Below, piece by piece: positions 49,719 to 60,906 of a DNA stretch of 64,000 nt. Each line of letters opens with the position of its first letter. The first letter of the stretch is position 1. The notes beneath the pieces are model-generated. The model had not been told where the DNA came from. It searched no databases and saw only the letters and a program-made list of their open reading frames with translations. The DNA comes from Neckera pumila (taxonomy: Eukaryota > Streptophyta > Bryopsida > Hypnales > Neckeraceae): assembly GCA_963969595.1 (NCBI GenBank), contig OZ018415.1, positions 1,984,001 through 2,048,000 of the forward strand. Reading direction: 5' to 3'. The translations under genes and the position numbers were made by a program.

Positions 49719-50327
49719 TATGTAGAAATCACAAGTAATACCAAATCATTGAACACTTGCATGTTTAAATTTTCAGTGGTGAAAATCATGAAAACACTTT
49801 ACTCTTTTTATTGAGACCATTTTCAAAGCAAATGGATGAGTAGGATTTTTTAAATCTCAAATCAAATGAAACTGGCAAGCTTTGCTCAAGTCCCCGAAAG
49901 CAAGTAAATTTGCAAGCTTTAATCTTCCATTAATGGTACATATATGCCTTTGAGGACCTCTCAAAAATCAAATATTTATATTTTTTAGTGAAAAATAAAA
50001 ACTTCCAACAGTTGACCTTTGATATTGCTTGTAAATTTTTTTCAAACGGTAAAAAGAATTTAATTGCCTACACCAAAACAAGCTTGAAATTTTAGAATGA
50101 CCATATATAGATGGTTAAGCAATTAGGGATTAATACCACACTCTTAATGCCAAGTGCAAACATATCTTAGTTAATCAGTTTCTTAGAAAGTGGATAAAAG
50201 TGATATGAGTGTTTGTTTTTATTATTATATTTGGCTATAAGGATCAATATTTCATATCCAAATAAAATCTTCATGAAACTTCGGCATCTATTTTTAAAAT
50301 TATTTTTGTGAATCTTGACCACTAGAG
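49719..50327. other. AT-rich spacer, nothing recognised
   Basis: No repeat ends, RNA genes or credible frames in these 600 bp. Confidence 0.4.
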
Positions 50328-50396
50328 AAGGTGGATACATCCCAAATGGCACCCTGCCTAAAACCACCATTGTCACTCTATGTACATCTCCAAAAC

Positions 50397-50683
50397 ATTA
50401 AAGGGGGTTCGGTGGTCTTGGAGGGCCGGTTCAGGCCTGTTCCCAAATTTGGCCCAATTCTATGAATGGTGGTATGGGCAATCAGAAATTTTTTTACAAA
50501 AAAGTAAAATATAAAAATAATTTTTTTTTTATGAAATATCATTTTAAGCAAAAAATAATTTTTTTTTCAAAAATGACGTGGTTGTTGTTGTACCACGTCA
50601 GCCAGCTGCTGCAGTTGCGTTCCCGCAGTTTGGAAACGCAAGGGAATTCGCAACCTTCTAAGGCCCCCAAATTCCTTCTAATG
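50397..50683 (-). mobile_element. C5: small TIR element (MITE), group C
   Basis: CATTA at the left and TAATG at the right. The inner order is as in C2: GGCCTGTTCCCAAATTTGG, A/T-rich middle with GAAATATCATTTTAAGC, then TGACGTGG...CCACGTCAGCC, then GCGTTCCCGCAGTTTGGAAAC. The ACGTGG inverted pair is complete here. Confidence 0.78.
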
Positions 50684-51120
50684 TCAATATGTATTGATGA
50701 GCGGTTTTTTGTTTTGTACGTAATTACTAAATAATTATAGTAGATATATACAAAACCCGGTCATTAGTATAGACCAGTAGTAAACTACCTTGGGGAGTGG
50801 CAGTTAAGTGCAAACCAAGAAGAGGAACTACCTAGTAGGAAAACATGAGAACTAAAAGAGGATATAACCAAAGAGGAGACTGATAGATGGCTCTCAGAAA
50901 GGTGGAGGAGGATGATACCAAGCATTGTACTTACAAACTCTGAGGAATATATGAGGAAATTTACGTTCAAGTTTTTGGTGTAAGATTGCATGAGTAAATT
51001 TGTTTGCTTCATTTTCAGTACATATGCTTAATGAAATTTTTTAGAACAAATGTTGAATGAACAATTTTAGAACATCTACCAAAATAAACTTTGACCCTTC
51101 CTAACTTTTGCATACGCGTT

Positions 51121-51532
51121 AAGGTAGGATGCTCTAAAAGCGACCGGCTTCTTCAAATCAACCCTACAAAATGGTACTGAATAGATATGAGTTGGTCTTT
51201 AAATGGACCACTTTAGTCATTGATTGAACTCCCCAAAAAAGTATTCTTTATTGCAAGAGCCAATCATTGGCCTTGATTTCCTCAAATCACTTTAGAAGTT
51301 GTAAGTGGATGCATTTTGGAAGACCTAGGGTCACAAATAGGTACCTACAACAAAAATCTTAGGAAAATCATAACTAATTCAAAAATGCTTCAAAAAATAT
51401 GAAACCACTTGGGTTACGTTCTTCATCCATTTTTCTTTCTCTGAAAAATGAGTGAAAAATATTTCTAATCATGCAAACCTACAAAAAAGGCGGATCAGCC
51501 CTTAAATGGTTGCTTTTAGAGCATCCTACCTT
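51121..51532. mobile_element. E2: TIR element, group E, intact reference copy
   Basis: The ends AAGGTAGGATGCTCTAAAAG and CTTTTAGAGCATCCTACCTT are a near-perfect inverted repeat of about 25 bp. 412 bp, non-coding. TA stands on both sides if the element starts AGGTAGG, so a TA target is possible. It contains the uninterrupted CAGCCCTTAAATGGTTGC that matches the A9 insertion site in E3. Confidence 0.85.
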
Positions 51533-51659
51533 ATTTGGTGCATTGGTATCTCCTTTCAACTCTAGAAAGCTTCAATTCTAGACAGTAAGAAAATTTGATC
51601 TGCCTAATGATAACTAGACACAGTAGCAAAAAGTGGTGGTTTTGAGGGTACCCACCTTA

Positions 51660-51995
51660 CAGACAGGTCATGTGGGTTGTGCTGTACTAAGTTGCACAGA
51701 AAAACAGATAATACATTCTTAGCAAGGCTGTTAGTACTTAGTACTGTACGTGTTACAAACTTACGTGCTGTTTTACTCCATATGCATGATGAGCATTGGT
51801 GCGTTACTAGTGACTCGATTTACGTGTGCTTTGAGACCTCTTTATAAGAACATGAACAAGTCTTTGAAGAATTATTCATGAGCCGACCAGATTCCATACA
51901 AACTGTCCCTATGTCCCTATCTAGATTTGCAAAGCATTTAAAAATTCTTGTTGGCATTTAAGATAAAGGTTAAAGTTTTCTAAAGTTCAATGTAT
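51660..51995. other. Spacer, nothing recognised
   Basis: 336 bp of moderate composition between G3 and D7. Confidence 0.45.
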
Positions 51996-52924
51996 TTAAC
52001 CTCTGAAGTCTCAAGGTCATTTTTCTGTCAAAAATCACTCAAAACTGCCATTTTTGCTGTGTTCACCAAAGAAAACAAAAAAAACATTTTTTTTAGAATC
52101 TAACTGTAGGATCTTGTACTTCACTTGTCTAAGATCACGTGGTAAAAATTTCATGAAGTTTGATTGTATAGATTGAAAGATATTAGCATTTAAAATTGAA
52201 AGAGAAGTTTTCTGGAACACTGGCCTGCAATTTTAGATGACTTTGACCGCCATTTGTGGAAAGAATTTGCACTACAGACTTTGAATTAAAAAAAAATATG
52301 TTGAAGAATTGAGTTGAAAGTCTAGAAAAAAAATTTAAAAAAAAACTCAATTCATTTCATTTTTAAAAAAATTGTTAAATAGAAGTAGGTCCAAGATTGA
52401 AAAAAACACAAAATAGTTAATAGCTCTAAGATTGGATTAAAACACAATAATGCCAATGTTGAGATTGTTTTAGCAAGCAAACACAACCTTGTCCAACAAT
52501 TTTTTTTGAAAAATTGTGAAAATTGCATTCAAAAATGAATTCTACAAGTTATTTTTTCAAGAAGATGCTCTAATTGCCCCCAAAACAAGATTGTCCATAA
52601 CTTTTTCATTATTAGTCCAAATAGAATGAATCAAAGCTTCACATATAGACAAAAACATAATATTTTAGAAGAATCTTTTTATTTTTTTTATTTTGACTTT
52701 TTTTATTTTTTTTTGTGTTGCTTGCCAAGTTCAATTCTAGGCTTTTTGTGGTATAACTTTTGCTCCCGGTCACCAATTGAAATAAAAATTATATTTCCAC
52801 ATAGCTAAACAGTTTTTCTATCTTAGAAAAAAGTTTCAAAAAGTTTCATAAAATATGGAGGTCATAGGAACTTGCCCAAAATCCAATTTGTCCCCCAAGG
52901 GGACAATGGGACTTTAGGGGGTAA
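51996..52924 (+). mobile_element. D7: TTAA-type TIR element, group D, full length
   Basis: It begins TTAACCTCTGAAGTCTCAAG and ends GGGACTTTAGGGGGTAA, with the final TTAA changed to GTAA. 929 bp. First of three group D elements in a row. Confidence 0.85.
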
Positions 52925-52989
52925 ATTTTGACCCTACTATTTGAGGAATTGGACTAAATTTTTTGGTTTGAAATGCATGTATTCTACAC

Positions 52990-53882
52990 TTAACCAAAGG
53001 CCCCTAGGGAACCTTGGGATTTTAGGTAGGCTCAAGTGACCTCAAATTTTGACTTGATTTTTTGAAATTGTTTTTGAAGATAGAAAATCACATAAGCTTT
53101 CTAAAAACATAATTTTTTTTCAATCGGTGGCCAGGAGCAAAAGTTATGCACTCCAAAGTCTTCACTGGGCTAAACAAAAGAAACACAATTTATTTATTTT
53201 TTAATTTTTAATTTTTAGAAAGATTATGTTTTTGTCTATATTTGAAGTTTTGATTCATTCAATTTGTACTAATAATGAGAAACTTATAGACAATCTTGCT
53301 TCTTGGGCAATCTACGCATCTTCTTCAAAAAACAACTAATAGAATTCATTTTTGAATTCAATTTTCAAATTTTTTCAAATTTTTTTCTTGATAGGGTAAA
53401 ATTTTTTTGCAAGAAGAGTCTCCCCGTTTGGATTATGATGTTTCAATTCCATCTTAGAGCTATTAGCAATTTAGTGTTTCGTTAAATGTCAGACCTACTT
53501 CTATTTAACAATTTTTTTATTTATAAAAAATCAAGTTTTGATATTCAGAATTTTTTTTACTGACTCTCAACTCAAATGTTCAACGACACTTTTTTTAAAC
53601 CTATGGTTTGTAGTGCAAAAAAATTCCACAAATGGCGGTCAAAGTCATCTGAAATTGCAGGCCAACATAAAAAAAAATTATTTTTCCAACTTCAAATGCT
53701 AATATCTTCCAATTCGTACGGTCAAACTTCATAAAATTTTTACCACATGATTCGAGACAAGTGAAGTGCAAAATCCTACTATTAGATTCTAAAATATTTT
53801 TTGGTTTCTTAGGTGATTGTAGCAAATATGATAGTTCAAGTGGTTTTAGACCCAGAAAATGCCTTGGGCCTTTAGGGATTAA
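52990..53882 (-). mobile_element. D8: TTAA-type TIR element, group D
   Basis: The left end is TTAACCAAAGGCCCCTAGGG (decayed) and the right end GGGCCTTTAGGGATTAA. Group D modules run in reverse order. 893 bp. Confidence 0.78.
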
Positions 53883-54015
53883 AACCTAGGGTTGGTTTTG
53901 GGTAAACCTATAATGTGCATTTTGAAAATTCAAAGTTCATTGGTTTGTCATGTGCTGTGCTACAACCATTGGTATGTCATTTGTAATTGCTACAAAAGAG
54001 ATGGCAAATTGCTTC

Positions 54016-54940
54016 TTAACCCCCTGAAGTTCCCTTGTCTCCTCGGGGGACAAATTGGATTTCGGGCAAGTTCCTATAACCTTAATTTTTATGAAACTTT
54101 TTGAAACTTTCTCATAAGATAGAAAAACTAATTAGCTTTGTGAGAATATGATTTTTATTTTAATTGGTGAGTGGGAAGAAAGTTATACCACAAAAAAGCC
54201 TACAATTGAACTCGACGAGCAGCACAAAAAAAATTGCAAAAGGTCAAAATAAATTAATTTTTTTTCCTAAAATATTATATTTTTGTCTACATGTAAAGCT
54301 TTGATTCATTCTATTTGGACTAATAATGATAAAGTTAAAGACAATCTTATTTTTTTGGGCAATCTAAGCATCTTCTTGAAAATTTAACTTGTAGGATTCA
54401 TTTCTGAATGCAATTTTCATAATTTTTCAAAAAAAATTGTTTGACAAGGTTGGGTTTGCTTGCTAAAATAATCTCACCATTGGGATTATTGTGTTTAAAT
54501 CCCATTTTAGAGCTATTAACGATTTAGTTTTAGTTTTCAATCTTGGACCTACTTCTACTTAACAAATTTTTAAAGAATGAAAATCAAGTGTGTTTTTTTT
54601 TAAAAAAAATTCTAGACTTTCAACTCAATTTTTCAACATATCTTTTTTCTTCTTTCAAATTTTGTATTGCTAAATTTTTCCACAAATGGCGGTCAAAGTC
54701 ATCTAAAATTGCAGGTTAGTGTTCAAAAAAACTTTCGTTTTCAACTTTGAATGCTAATAGCTTCCAATCTATACAATCAAACTTCATGAAATTTTTACCA
54801 CATGATCTCAGACAAGTGAAATACAAGATCCTATGGTTAGGTTCTAAATTTTATTTTTATTTTTTCTCAGGTGAATGCAGCAAAAATGGCAGTTTTTAGT
54901 GTTTTTTGACAGAAAAATGGCCTTAGGACTTTAGGGTTAA
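54016..54940 (-). mobile_element. D9: TTAA-type TIR element, group D, full length
   Basis: The left end is TTAACCCCCTGAAGTTCCCT and the right end AGGACTTTAGGGTTAA. 925 bp, with complete group D order. Confidence 0.86.
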
Positions 54941-55086
54941 ATCTTCTATGATATCCATTTAAAAAAAAATTCTAGAACAAATTATCCGAAGCATTGATGT
55001 TTAATATTATGTACACTATCAATTTTTGCATAATGTTTGCAAAATAGTTTCATGTAAAAAGCTCAAGGCACTTATATTCCTTGATA

Positions 55087-55460
55087 GCTTTCCACAGTAC
55101 CAAGGGCGCCTCCAATGGCTTGACAGTTGTAGAGATCTCAATTTTCTAATTTTCACCATCAAAAAAAACTTCAAAATTTAATATGTTTGGCTTTGTTGCT
55201 CAAAATGCTGGGAAACTTGTTTTGCGTGCACACACATGCCGAAGGCTTTCTAATGGTACCAAGGGTGCCTTCATTGGCTTGGCAGTTGCAAAGATCTCAA
55301 TTTTCTAATTTGCATTGCCTATAAAAACTTTGAAATTCAATATCGCTTGCTTTGTCCATCGGAATGCTATGGCTCTTGTATTCTGCACACACACCTCCCC
55401 AAAGGCTGGTCAATAGTACCAATGGCACCCCCGTTAGTGCAATGGTCGCAAAGTTCCAAC
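55087..55460. repeat. Tandem repeat, period about 156-161 bp, about 2.4 copies
   Basis: Units start near 55087, 55243 and 55404. Each begins GGCTTTC-like sequence followed by GTACCAAGGG(C/T)GCC, then GGCTTG(A/G)CAGTTG, then AAGATCTCAATTTTCTAATTT. The third unit is partial and more diverged. The rest of 54941-55627 is AT-rich spacer. Confidence 0.75.
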
Positions 55461-55627
55461 CAACAATCATAAACCAACTTAATTTATGGATACATATGTT
55501 GTCCACAAAATACATGCTATAAGAATTTTGACAATATTCAACACCATTAGCACAAAACAGTGGAATGTTTGAAATATAGGGACCATATTCATATATTTAT
55601 TTGGGTACTTTTAGGTATAGAGTTACC

Positions 55628-56513
55628 TTAATCCCTAAAGGACCAAGGCCTTTTTTCTACCAAAAAATTCTCAAAACTGCCATTTCTATAGCAAAGAGTA
55701 AAAAATTTGAAAACTATTTTTTTTGCACATCTAACCATAGGATCTTACACCTAACTAGTATGATAATGTGGGGAAAAAATTTCAAAATTTTTGACCACAC
55801 AGATTGCAAGATATTTGCGTTAAAGTGAAAAAACAAGTTTTTCAAAACATTGTGGGACTAGATTTTATGACTTTGAACATTTTTAACTTAAACTTTTTGC
55901 ATTACAGAGTTTTGAACATTAAATCTTTATAGTAGAAAACTGAGTTGAGAATCTAGGGGAAAAAAAATTCAATAAAAATAGTTAAGTAGAAGTAGGTACA
56001 AGATAGAAGGAAAATCTAAAATATTAATATCTTTTATATGGAATTAAAAAGCACTAATCCCAATGGAGATTGTTCTAGGAAAAAAAGTAAACCTTGTGGA
56101 ACTTTTTCTTTTGAAAAAATGTTAAAATTGCATTCCAAAATGAATCCCATAAGTTATTTTTTTCAAGAAGATGCTCTAAGTGCCCCCAAAACAAGATTGT
56201 CCATAACTTTCTCATAACAAATCTAAATGAAGTGAATAGAAAGCAGCTTTCTAGATAGACAAAAACATAAGCTATAAAAGAAAAAAATTTAAAAATAAAT
56301 AAATTGTGGTGCCCATCGTTCCTTCTTTGAGCTTGTTTGGGCATAACTATTTTTCCCAGGCATCGATTGAAAAATAATTATATTCCCATAAAGCTTAGCA
56401 GTTTTTCTATTTTCTAAAAAAGTTTCGGAAAATCACAACAACATTTCAGCCCGTAGGTATTGGCCCAAAATCTCATTTGTCCCCTAAAGGGACAATGGGC
56501 CTTTAGGGGTTAA
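55628..56513 (+). mobile_element. A7: TTAA-type TIR element, group A, near full length
   Basis: It begins TTAATCCCTAAAGGACCAAG and ends GGGCCTTTAGGGGTTAA. 886 bp, lacking about 40 bp near the centre. Both TTAA ends are intact. Confidence 0.88.
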
Positions 56514-56739
56514 AAGATGATTCAATTGCTTACTGGGACAAAACTTTCAAACCATTTACTAATGTATTTTTCATGAAAAACAAATAGAAAGTATATCTAA
56601 TTTACTTCAATCATATTTTTGAACTTCTTATAAATCTAGTTGTAAATTTTTGAAGCCAAAATGTCATAATATTTTCAAAATACTTTTGCCCAAAACATTC
56701 ACTATTGGTACATTCAAGAATCTAGTATTGCCTCATATG

Positions 56740-57330
56740 TTAACCCTAAGGGCAATTGTCCGTTGAATGGACAATTGAAAATTTGGGTAGGTTCTTATGA
56801 AGTCCATTTTGGTCAGATGTTCGTGAAATTTTGCCACAAGGTGTGTATATGGCTCCCTTGCTAAAAACCTAATTTTTTTTTCCGATCGGATGCCGGATCA
56901 AAATTTATGCTACCCTGAACTTTTCTGGTACCCCGGCCAGTGTGGAAATATTTTGGGAATCTTTTGCAGAAAAGCTCATCAACTCTTGAATTTTGCCATG
57001 CATATAACTTACATGATACAAGATGCAAATGTAAAAAAGAATAAGATACGTAGTGTAAAAAGTTCACTCTAGGAGGAGGTAAAGTTTACTAGCCCTGTTG
57101 GGCAAGGCTAAAAAAACTTTTTCTTCTAACTTCAAACATTATAATCTTTCAATCCGTGCGGTCCAAGTTTCTGAAATTTTTTCCACACATTCCTATAGTA
57201 GTCTAGTGCAAATTTTTACAATTGAATTTTTTTTTAAAAAACTTTTTTTTTCATGTTTTTCTTGCTGCACTAAAAAGTGACAATTTTTTATAATTTTCCC
57301 CAAAATGTGCCTCCGGGCTTTAGGGGTTAA
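56740..57330 (-). mobile_element. F: diverged short TTAA-type TIR element
   Basis: The left end is TTAACCCTAAGGGCAATTGT and the right end CGGGCTTTAGGGGTTAA. The right third follows the group A/D pattern (CTTTCAATCCGTGCGGTCCA). The middle (GATGCCGGATCAAAATTTAT, TACCCCGGCCAG) is not found in other copies. 591 bp; a separate, rarer subgroup. Confidence 0.7.
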
Positions 57331-57619
57331 TTTCAACTAGAAGATGCATGTACAGGATAATAGATTATGCACTTTTGACTTTCATTACTGCTTAATCAAT
57401 TTATAGCATGCTGAAAAGTCATTTCAATTCATCTACCAAATTTTTACATAAGGTAGTTTGCTCTAAAAGCCAGCGGCCTCTTCAAATCGACCCTATACAA
57501 AAATACTGAATGGATATAAAGTGGTCCTTAGATGGACCACCTTAATCATTGATTCAATCGAGGAAAAAATATTCTTTATTGCGAGAGCCAATCACTGGCC
57601 TTGATTTCCTCAAATCACT

Positions 57620-57912
57620 CATTACAAAAGTTTTCAAGCCTCAATAAGGCCGTTAGTTCTAACCCCCACCCCCCTTTGCAATTTTGGTGCAATTAAAGAA
57701 TTTTTTTTATATTAAAAAATTGATTTGATGTGGCACTACTTGTGCCACGTCAGTGCTAGGTCAGCACATCTAAATAATAATAATATTTTTTGAATTTTTT
57801 TAATATTTTTTTTTGAAAAAAAAATAATTTTTTATTTTTCTGTACTTGCACTGCCAGGGTGCCAAAAATCAGAAACTTGCGGCCTTTTGCAGGCCTCAAA
57901 ATTTTCCTAATG
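57620..57912 (-). mobile_element. C6: TIR element of group C type, inside E3
   Basis: CATTACAAAAG at the left and TTTTCCTAATG at the right, with AAGCC(T)CAATAAGGCC / GGCCTTTTGCAGGCCTC inside. The A/T-rich middle is followed by GATGTGGCAC...GTGCCACGTCAG, the group C inverted pair. E3 flanks read CAAATCACT and TTACCAATTGCAAG; E1 has CAAATCACTTTAGATATTGC. Confidence 0.72.
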
Positions 57913-58110
57913 TTACCAATTGCAAGTGGACGCATTTTGGAAGATCTAGGGTCACAAACATGTACCGACAACAAAAAACTTAGTACATTAACAGAGATGT
58001 ACAAATTCAAAAATGCTTCAAAAAATATGAAACTACTTGTGTTATGTTAGGCATCTATTTTTCTTTTTTTGAAAAATAAGTTTAAAATATTTCTATTCAT
58101 GTAAACCTAT

Positions 58111-58904
58111 TTAACCCCTGAAGGCCCATTGTCCCTTTGGGGGACAAATGGGATTTCGAGCAGGTACCTATGGGTTGAGATATTGTCTTAATTTTTTGAA
58201 ACTTTTTTGGAAGATAGAAAAAATGATTAGCTTCATGGGAATATATGTTTTTTTAATTGGTGCCTGGGAACAAAAGTTATGCCTAAATAGGCTCAAAATA
58301 GGGGAGAGGGGGTAGCAAAAATAAATTTTAAATTTTAAAAAGAAAATTGAATTTCTTTTCCTCATAGATTGTATTTTTGTCTATTATAGAAAGCTTTGAT
58401 TCATTTCATTTGGATTTGTTATGAGAAAATTGTAAACAATCTTGTATTTTGGGCAATTAAAACATATTCTTGAAAAAATAACTTGTAGGATTTATTTCTG
58501 AATGTAAATTTTACAATTTAAAAAAAAATTTACTTAAGTATGAAAATTAAATTTTTTTGAAGTTTATTTTTTTTCCAAGACTCTCAACTCAATTGTCCAC
58601 CATAAAGATTTAAAGCTCAAAGCTCTGTAGTGCAAAAAAATTAAAGTTAAAAAAGTTCAAAGTCATATAATCTATTCCCACAATGTGCTGAAAAATTGAT
58701 CTTTTTCACTTTAAACTTAGATATCTTGCAATCTGTGCGGTCAAAAATTCTGAAATTTTTTCTACACATTCTCATACTAGTTAGGTATAAGATCCTAAGG
58801 TTATATGTCAAAAAAAATAATTTTCAAATTTTTTATTCATTGCTATAGAATTGAAAGTTTTGAGTGTTTTTTGGCAAAAAGAAGGCCTAGGGCCTTTGGG
58901 GTTT
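58111..58904 (-). mobile_element. A8: TTAA-type TIR element, group A, internally deleted, inside E3
   Basis: The left end is TTAACCCCTGAAGGCCCATT; the right end GGGCCTTTGGGGTTTTT has lost the TTAA. The central module (CCATTGGGATT) is missing. 794 bp. Confidence 0.82.
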
Positions 58905-58921
58905 TTACCCTAAACTAGCCC

Positions 58922-59852
58922 TTAACCCCTAAAGGACCAAGGCCTTTTTTCTGCCAAAAAACTCTCAAAATTGCCATTTCTAGAGCAAAGTGTTAAAAAA
59001 TCTGAAAATTATTTTTTTTGCACATCCAACCATAAGATCTTATATCTAACTAGTATGACAACATGTGGAAAAAGTTTCAGAATTTTTGACTACACAGATT
59101 GCAAGATATCTACATTTAAAGTGAAAAAAACAAGATTTTCAACACATTGCGGGACTAGATTTTTTGACTTTGAACATTTTTAACTTAATTTTTTTGTACT
59201 ACGGAGTTTTGAGCTTTAAATCTTTATAGTGGAGAATTGAGTTGAGAGTCTAGGAAAAAAAAAGAAACTCAAAAAAACTTAATTATCATTCTTGAAAAAA
59301 TTGTTAAGTAAAAGACAGTACAAGATAGAAGGAAAATCTAAAATATTAATATCTTTTAGATGGAATTAAAATGCACTAATTCCAATGGTGAGATAATTCC
59401 AGCAGCAAAACTAAACTATATGGAACTTTTTTTTTGGAAAAATTGGAAAAATTGGATTCCAAAATGAATCCTACAAGTTATTTTTTTCAAGAAGATGCTC
59501 TAATTGCCCAAAAGACAAGATTGTCCATGACTTTCTCATAAAATATCCAAATGAAATGAACCAAAGCTTTCCAAATAGGCAAAAATACAATCTATAAGGA
59601 AAAAAAATTAAAATTAAAAATTAAATATTTTGCAAAAATTTTTTGCTGCCCCTTCTCCCTTGTTTTGAGCTTATTTGGGCATAACTTTTGTTCCCGGGCA
59701 CCAATTGAAAAAAAAATTATATTCCCACAAAGCTTATTAGGTTTTCTGTCTTCAAAAAAAGTTTCAGAAAACCACGACAAAAATTCAGCCCGTAGGTACC
59801 TACCTAAAATCCCATTTGTCCCCCAAACGGACAATGGTCCTTTAGGGGTTAA
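58922..59852 (+). mobile_element. A9: TTAA-type TIR element, group A, full length, with in-window empty site
   Basis: It begins TTAACCCCTAAAGGACCAAG and ends TGGTCCTTTAGGGGTTAA, 931 bp. The flanks are TAGCCC-TTAA and TTAA-ATGGTCGC; the uninterrupted E2 reads CAGCCC-TTAA-ATGGTTGC. This shows insertion at one TTAA with duplication of exactly those four bases. Confidence 0.92.
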
Positions 59853-59982
59853 ATGGTCGCTTTAAGAGCATACTACTTTCAACTAAAATGGATGAGGATG
59901 CTCATGGGCTCTACTACAAAACATGCTACAATTGAAGGCTTGAATCCGTATTATATTGAGCAAAGTCCTGCTTCATCTAAGT

Positions 59983-60906
59983 TTAACCCCTCAAGGCCCA
60001 AGGCCTTCTTTCTATCAAAAAACACCCAAAATTGCCATTTTAATAGCAAAGAGTAAATAAATTGAATTTTTTTTCTTGCACATCTAACCATAGGATCTTA
60101 CACCTGACTAGTATGAAAACGTGTGGAAAAAATTTCAAAATTTTTGACCGCATAGATTGCAAAATATCTGCATTTAAAGCGAAAAAAACAAGTTTTTTAG
60201 CACATTGTGGGACTAGATTTTATGACTTTGAACATTTTTTACTTTAAATTTTTGCACTACAGAGTTTTGAGCTTTAAATTTTTATAGTAGAAAACTGAGT
60301 TGAGAATCTACGAGAAAAAATAAAGCCAAAAAAACTTAATTTTCATTACTAAGAAAATTATTTAGTAGAAGTACGTACAAGATAGAAGGAAAATCTAAAA
60401 TATTAATATCTTTTATATGGAATTAAAAAGCACTAATGTCAATGGTGAGATTGTTCTAGCAAAAAAATTAACCGTGTGGAACTTTTTTTTGGAAAAAATG
60501 TTAAAATTGCATTCCGAAATGAATCCTACAAGTTATTTTTTTCAGAAAGATGCTTAAAGTGTCCAGAAAACAAGATTGTCCATATCTTTCTCATAAAACA
60601 TTCAAATGAAATTTATCGAAGCTTTCCAGATAGACAAAAATATAATCTATAAGAAAAAAAAATGAAAAAAAAAAAAATGAAATGAAATTTTTTATTTGGT
60701 TGCTTGCCATCCCTTGTTTTGAGCTTATTTGGACATAATTTTTTTTCTCAGGCACCGATTGGAAAAATAATTATATTCACATGAAGCTTAGTAGTTTTTC
60801 TATCTTCTAAAAAAGTTTTGAAAAATCTCAACAAAATTTCAGCTTGTAGGTACGTGTCCAAAATTCCATTTGTCCCCCCAAGGGACAATGAACCTTTAGG
60901 GGTTAA
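59983..60906 (+). mobile_element. A10: TTAA-type TIR element, group A, full length
   Basis: It begins TTAACCCCTCAAGGCCCAAG and ends GAACCTTTAGGGGTTAA. 924 bp. Its last TTAA is also the first TTAA of A11. Confidence 0.9.

Larger units (their letters stand above)
50328..51659. mobile_element. G3: group G element carrying C5 and E2
   Basis: The left end AAGGTGGATACATCCCAAATG and right end TTTTGAGGGTACCCACCTTA are inverted. The outer parts match G2 (TCTATGTACATCTCCAAAAC, TTGGTGCATTGG, CTAGACACAGTAGCAAAAAG). C5 (50397-50683) and E2 (51121-51532) are inserted. About 350 bp between them (50684-51040) are not found in G1 or G2 and may be a further insertion. Confidence 0.55.
57450..59879. mobile_element. 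E3: group E element carrying C6, A8 and A9
   Basis: Ends are AAGGTAGTTTGCTCTAAAAG and GCTTTAAGAGCATACTACTTT. Subtracting C6, A8 and A9 leaves 412 bp, the same length as E2. The interruptions fall at positions where E1 and E2 are continuous. Confidence 0.82.
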
